Assembly: GCA_000697665.1 (NCBI GenBank) | Contig: KL197724.1 | Location: 638,695 to 702,694 of the forward strand | Length of the DNA stretch: 64,000 bases | From: Jaapia argillacea MUCL 33604 | Taxonomy: Eukaryota > Basidiomycota > Agaricomycetes > Jaapiales > Jaapiaceae | Direction: 5' to 3' | Shown here: piece after piece, positions 60,459-64,000 of the stretch | Numbering within the stretch: the stretch's first letter is position 1 | Layout: every line of letters begins with the position of its first letter | The notes under the pieces: model-generated | The model's input: the letters and a program-made list of their open reading frames with translations, nothing else | Database searches by the model: none | What the model was told of the DNA's origin: nothing | Program-made: the position numbers and the translations under genes

Positions 60459-61844
60459 ATGAGCCAATACACGACAGCACCACCATCTTACCAAACCATC
60501 TCACCCAGCAAAGCTCGCCGAGACGAAGAGGAAGCTAATGAACCCCTCCTTGGTGGGAGTGCTGGAGCTGGGCCGAGCGTTGTCGGCGCTGGAGGGATTT
60601 ATAATATGCCTGCTCCTGGGGACGTCCCGGATGACTTTAAGGTGAGTAAATTAGCATGTGACTGGTTGGTGGGTTGAGGTTGATTGGAATGTTTTTGGGG
60701 GTAGTATGGTGTTACTGTGAATGAGAGTTCGTTGGAGATTAGGAATGCGTTTGTGAGGAAGGTGTATACTATCCTTTGTAAGTAGCTTCCTCTCCACTAC
60801 TTCGCTGGCTTCGTTGACCGACTGGACTGGTTTTAGTCTGCCAAATTGTGAGTCGCAGCTCTTCTTCCACTCGGTGATTTCTCAATACCTTTGCACAGCT
60901 CGCCACATGTGTCTTCGGAGGCTTGATCTCTCAATCCGACTCTACCATATTCTGGGTCCAAACACAGTGCGTTACCCTTTCACCCACCTATGCTCTCCGC
61001 AACTCTCATTCTCCTTTCCTTGCCGACTGTTATCCGTTATACAGCGTCTGGGTATTCTACGTCCCTCTATTCGGTACCCTCATCAACCTCGGCCTGCTAT
61101 ACTGGAAACGTCATAGCCATCCCATTAACCTCGTCCTTCTTTCAACTTTCACTCTCATGGAAGCTTTCACACTTGGCGTCGTCATCGCGTTCTACGACAA
61201 TATCATTGTGCTGCAGGCTTTGTGAGTCTGTTGCAAGAACGTGTATGCGGTTGATGCTTATGGGGACTGGTAGACTGATCACTTTGGGAGTGTTCTTGGG
61301 GTTGACTATGTTCACTTTCCAGTCGAAGGTGAGTTGGGTCGCGACTAGGTGATTGAGTGGTCGTTGAGGGTTGGATTTTAGTATGACTTTAGCGGCCTTG
61401 GACCATGGCTCTTCGGTGCTCTCGTAGCCCTCAGTGCGTTCACTCATTCCATCCTTCCATGATACACAACTAACATTTGTGCGACCACGCAGTCATGACC
61501 GGACTCGTTGGGATCTTCATCCCATTCAGCCGGACCATGGATATCATCTACGCCGCCGGAGGATGCCTCATCTTCAGTGGATACATTGTCTATGACACAT
61601 ACATCATCAACAGCAGGCTCTCCCCTGACGAATTCATTATGGGAGCTATCAGCCTTTATCTTGAGTGCGTACCCCTCGTACCGTCATGTGAAGATGTGTT
61701 TACTGATCGTTTGGTTGTGGTCTCCTCACTGTAGCTTTATCAACCTCTGTAAGTACTCCCTCTCGTGGACGTGTAGACTTGGGAGCTGACGCGTCTTCAG
61801 TTATCAACATCCTCCGTCTCCTCAACAACGTCCAACGGGACTAA
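60459..61844 (+). CDS. BAX inhibitor-1 / TMBIM family membrane protein
   Basis: Multi-pass membrane protein of the BI-1/LFG family (yeast Bxi1), found in ER, Golgi or vacuole membranes and linked to calcium leak and stress survival. The N-terminus is cytosolic and acidic, with a PPSYQTI motif and EEEANEPLLGG. Core motifs: VNESSLEIRNAFVRKVYTIL, LATCVFGGLISQSDST, VFYVPLFGTLINLGLLYWKR, HPINLVLLSTFTLMEAFTLG, GVFLGLTMFTFQSK, TGLVGIFIPFSRTMDIIYAA, SGYIVYDTYIINSRLSPDEF and ISLYLDFINLFINILRLLNN. Seven hydrophobic segments can be counted. About seven short introns. Near the end GYIVYDT carries the conserved acidic residue of the pore region. Around 280 residues. Confidence 0.92.
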
Positions 61845-62205
61845 ACAAGCTAATTCCTCGGCCTCCAGATCTGGCGCACCCGTTTCTGGATATCTGAACG
61901 GATACTTTGAGTGAGATGGACTCGCCGCTGGCTGCTTGTATTTTCTTCATGTTGCTCCCGCCAGTTGTAATGTAGGCTGCGCAGCCCAGTCCTTGCTCGG
62001 TTCTCTTGAATTCAGTCATTCATTGTGGATATATCCCGGCTTCGCCGTAAATGTGCGAGCCACCTGAACAGACGACACCAAAGGGAGACACAAGACAGGG
62101 GCTCAAATTCGACGAAACGGGAGAGTTACAAGGACGGGTGGGCATATTGAGAACAGTACAAACAAACAAGAAAGCAACAGGAGGAGATACATTCGACAAA
62201 CGAAA
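61845..62205. other. convergent 3' spacer
   Basis: Between the BI-1 family gene and the copper transporter. No gene, repeat or RNA seen. Confidence 0.5.
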
Positions 62206-62901
62206 TCAGTGACAAGCCATTGTTTTGCCTGCTCCTGCTCCTCCAGCGAGGACAGAGTCGACATCCATGTGAGAATTGAACATATAGTTGCCGATACCAG
62301 CTCCGATGACCACGGCAAGGATGAGGTACGCCTGGGTGAAGATGAGGTAAACTCGACGCAGAGAAAACGTTAAGAGTACTCACGTTGTATGTCATGAACA
62401 CCAACATGAGGAAGAAGGACAAGAACACGGTGGTTGCGTAGGCAAGGGCGCGAAGTGCGCGAGGCGCCAACGGGACGGGAATGCTAACAAGCGTTCGTCA
62501 GTGAACAAGTCGTACGATGATAAGTTCACAACTCACTCAGAACCTTTGCCCGTCCTTCTTCCAGTTAACAAGCCGGTATCCTCAGGGGCCTCGTCAGGAC
62601 TGTTCCTCCCGCTCCCACTTCCCGCCCTAACAGGGCCCTTGGCCCTTTCTCTCTTCAAGCCCAGCGCAATGCGCCTATCCAATCTCGTCTGTAGCACCCT
62701 CAACCATTCATACAAGACACCAAGGGCCAAGATGATGAAAAAGGAGACAACGAAACCGGTCATGGAGTAGATGTGCCATTCGCGGAAAACGATGCAGGTG
62801 TTGACGATATTGGTGTTCCAGAGCATGTACATCGAGCACCTGGCGGGGGCGGGTGCTGCAGCCATGTGCATGCTGTGGCCGGAGTGGTCGCCGTGGTTCA
62901 T
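62206..62901 (-). CDS. CTR family copper transporter
   Basis: Trimeric high-affinity copper(I) transporter of the plasma or vacuolar membrane. Start ATG 62901 gives MNHGDHSGHSMHMAAAPAPA, a His/Met-rich copper-collecting N-terminus; an upstream in-frame non-ATG codon is not needed. CSMYMLWN is followed by TM1 (IYSMTGFVVSFFIILALGVLY region). The cytosolic loop is charged and Gly/Ser-rich. TM2 contains TTVFLSFFLMLVFMTYN, whose M-x3-M copper gate is LMLVFM here, so one Met spacing should be checked. After an intron, TM3 reads AYLILAVVIGAGIGNYMF with the packing GxxxG-like motif. The tail ends MACH; the CH end resembles the copper hand-over motif HCH. Confidence 0.88.
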
Positions 62902-63070
62902 TGTGAGCTGAAGGTACAACGTAGTGGAGGGCTTGAATGAAGCTGATGGCGGTTACTTTAGAGGTCGCGGTGTCCTGTGACGGCCGTGACTCTCACGGGT
63001 TGTCCACTCCCACATCATCTTCGACTCTGAATCTTTGCATTTTTCATTCGATCTCGTTGATTTGCGCAGT

Positions 63071-64000
63071 ATGGAACCCGGTGAGTGTGCTGAAGGGAAG
63101 GCAGTCAAGGTACTGACCGTCCGATTCTCCAGATCAAGGCTCCTCGTTTACTCAGTTCCCCGAATCTCTTGAGGAGATTAGCCGGAGGCCTATCCAGTAC
63201 CCAAACACACTTCCCACTTGGCTCATCAAACTTGGAGGCTCTGCCAAGTGATTCTTTGGATCCCTAGGTAGCAGAGACGAAGACCTCGACACCACCATTT
63301 CAACCCTATCCAACAGATTGTCCCATTATTCTGATAGCCATCCCGAGAAATTTGTGCTTTTACAGGATCTTGCTGTCTGTCTCCAGACTAGATTTTACAC
63401 CTTGAGAGAGCTTTCAGATCTTGACAAAGCCATTCTACACCTGACTAGTGCAGCTAGTCTTGCTCCTCCTAGATTTTTAGATCTGCCAGTACTTCTTAGT
63501 AACCTTGCAAATGCTTTTGAAGCAAGGTTCAATGAGTTATATGATATTACAGACCTTAATATGAGCATTTTTTACCTGTCTAAAGCAGTTGATATATCAA
63601 CTACACATCCTCACAAGGCTTTATGGCTTCATACCCTTGCCTTTTGCCTTGAGAAGCGTTATGATAAACTTCACAGTTTGCCTGATATTGATAAAGCTAT
63701 AGACTGTCGATTAGAAGCAGTCAATCTGGTACCCTCAGAGAGTAATATCATTGCAGATGGTCATCCTGAACTGGCATCTCTTTTAGATAATCTGGGTAGA
63801 ACTTTTCGAGTTAGATATGAAAGACTTCACAATATTGTTGACATTGACAATGCAATTCAACATCAGCTACATGCAGTTCAGTTAACCTCTAAGCAACATT
63901 CAATGCTACCATCTCGGCTTAGTGGCTTAGGTAGTTCATATTATAGCAAGTTTGAAAGACAGGGAGAATTGAAGGATCTCAACACAGCTATTATTTTGCA
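63071..64000 (+). CDS. TPR-array protein, 5' part (runs off window)
   Basis: Typical of Agaricomycete TPR-array proteins, many of which carry a C-terminal CHAT protease-like domain; no CHAT part is within view. A 10-base first exon (63071-63080, ATGGAACCCG) joins after a 52-base intron to AT CAA GGC, giving MEPDQGSSFTQFPESLEEIS. Repeats of about 45-50 residues follow: HPEKFVLLQDLAVCLQTRF, SDLDKAILHLTSAASLAP, LPVLLSNLANAFEARF, TDLNMSIFYLSKAVDIS, IDKAIDCRLEAVNLVP and LLDNLGRTFRVRYERLH. At 63249-63251 a TGA lies in frame after GGSAK. It is avoided by a 69-base GT-AG intron (63248-63316) joining AA + A TTG TCC CAT, but that intron would remove text resembling a TPR helix (EDLDTTISTLSNR). So the gene is either spliced this way or has an early stop. 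Confidence 0.7.

Overview
The window looks like nuclear DNA of a basidiomycete fungus, most likely an Agaricomycete. The genes are dense, lie on both strands and are cut by many 50-70 base GT-AG introns. The gene content fits this group: GH12 glucanase, tannase-type esterase, expanded PARP-like proteins, a galactose-binding-like single-pass membrane protein and a TPR-array protein. The species cannot be named from the sequence. All exon structures here were read by eye from splice sites, reading phase and family motifs.

Left third (0.6-20.5 kb): mevalonate diphosphate decarboxylase (-); a tandem pair of unrecognised paralogs (+) sharing an intron of the same phase; about 2.7 kb with no supportable gene; a GH12 glucanase (+); a DUF1295 membrane protein (+); a full-length ABCB transporter (-) with an altered Walker A in its first ATPase domain; an aldo/keto reductase (+); and a secreted tannase/feruloyl esterase (+) whose catalytic-His motif appears to need a 4-base micro-exon.

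Middle (21-42 kb): a repeat copy, then mostly housekeeping genes: an unrecognised basic protein (-), a ZCCHC9-like zinc-knuckle protein (-), a pterin dehydratase-like protein with a zinc-knuckle tail (+), a Yippee protein (-), VPS53 of the GARP complex (+), a single-pass membrane protein (-), a magnesium-chelatase-like protein (+), the RNase P/MRP subunit Rpr2/Rpp21 (-) and an MBIP-like protein (+).

Accessory island (41.9-52.9 kb): three PARP-like ADP-ribosyltransferase genes (-, +, -) with Cys-rich N-termini of different build. They are followed by a direct tandem duplication of a unit of about 2-2.5 kb that carries one apparently intact and one decayed copy of an unrecognised gene. A third, partial copy of the unit lies inverted near 21.2-21.7 kb.

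Right end (53-64 kb): a large unrecognised protein (-), a BRI3-like membrane protein (-), PRMT1 (+), a BAX-inhibitor-1 family protein (+), a CTR copper transporter (-) and the start of a TPR-array gene (+) that runs off the window. I saw no convincing tRNA, rRNA, CRISPR array, transposon with terminal repeats or virus-like element.
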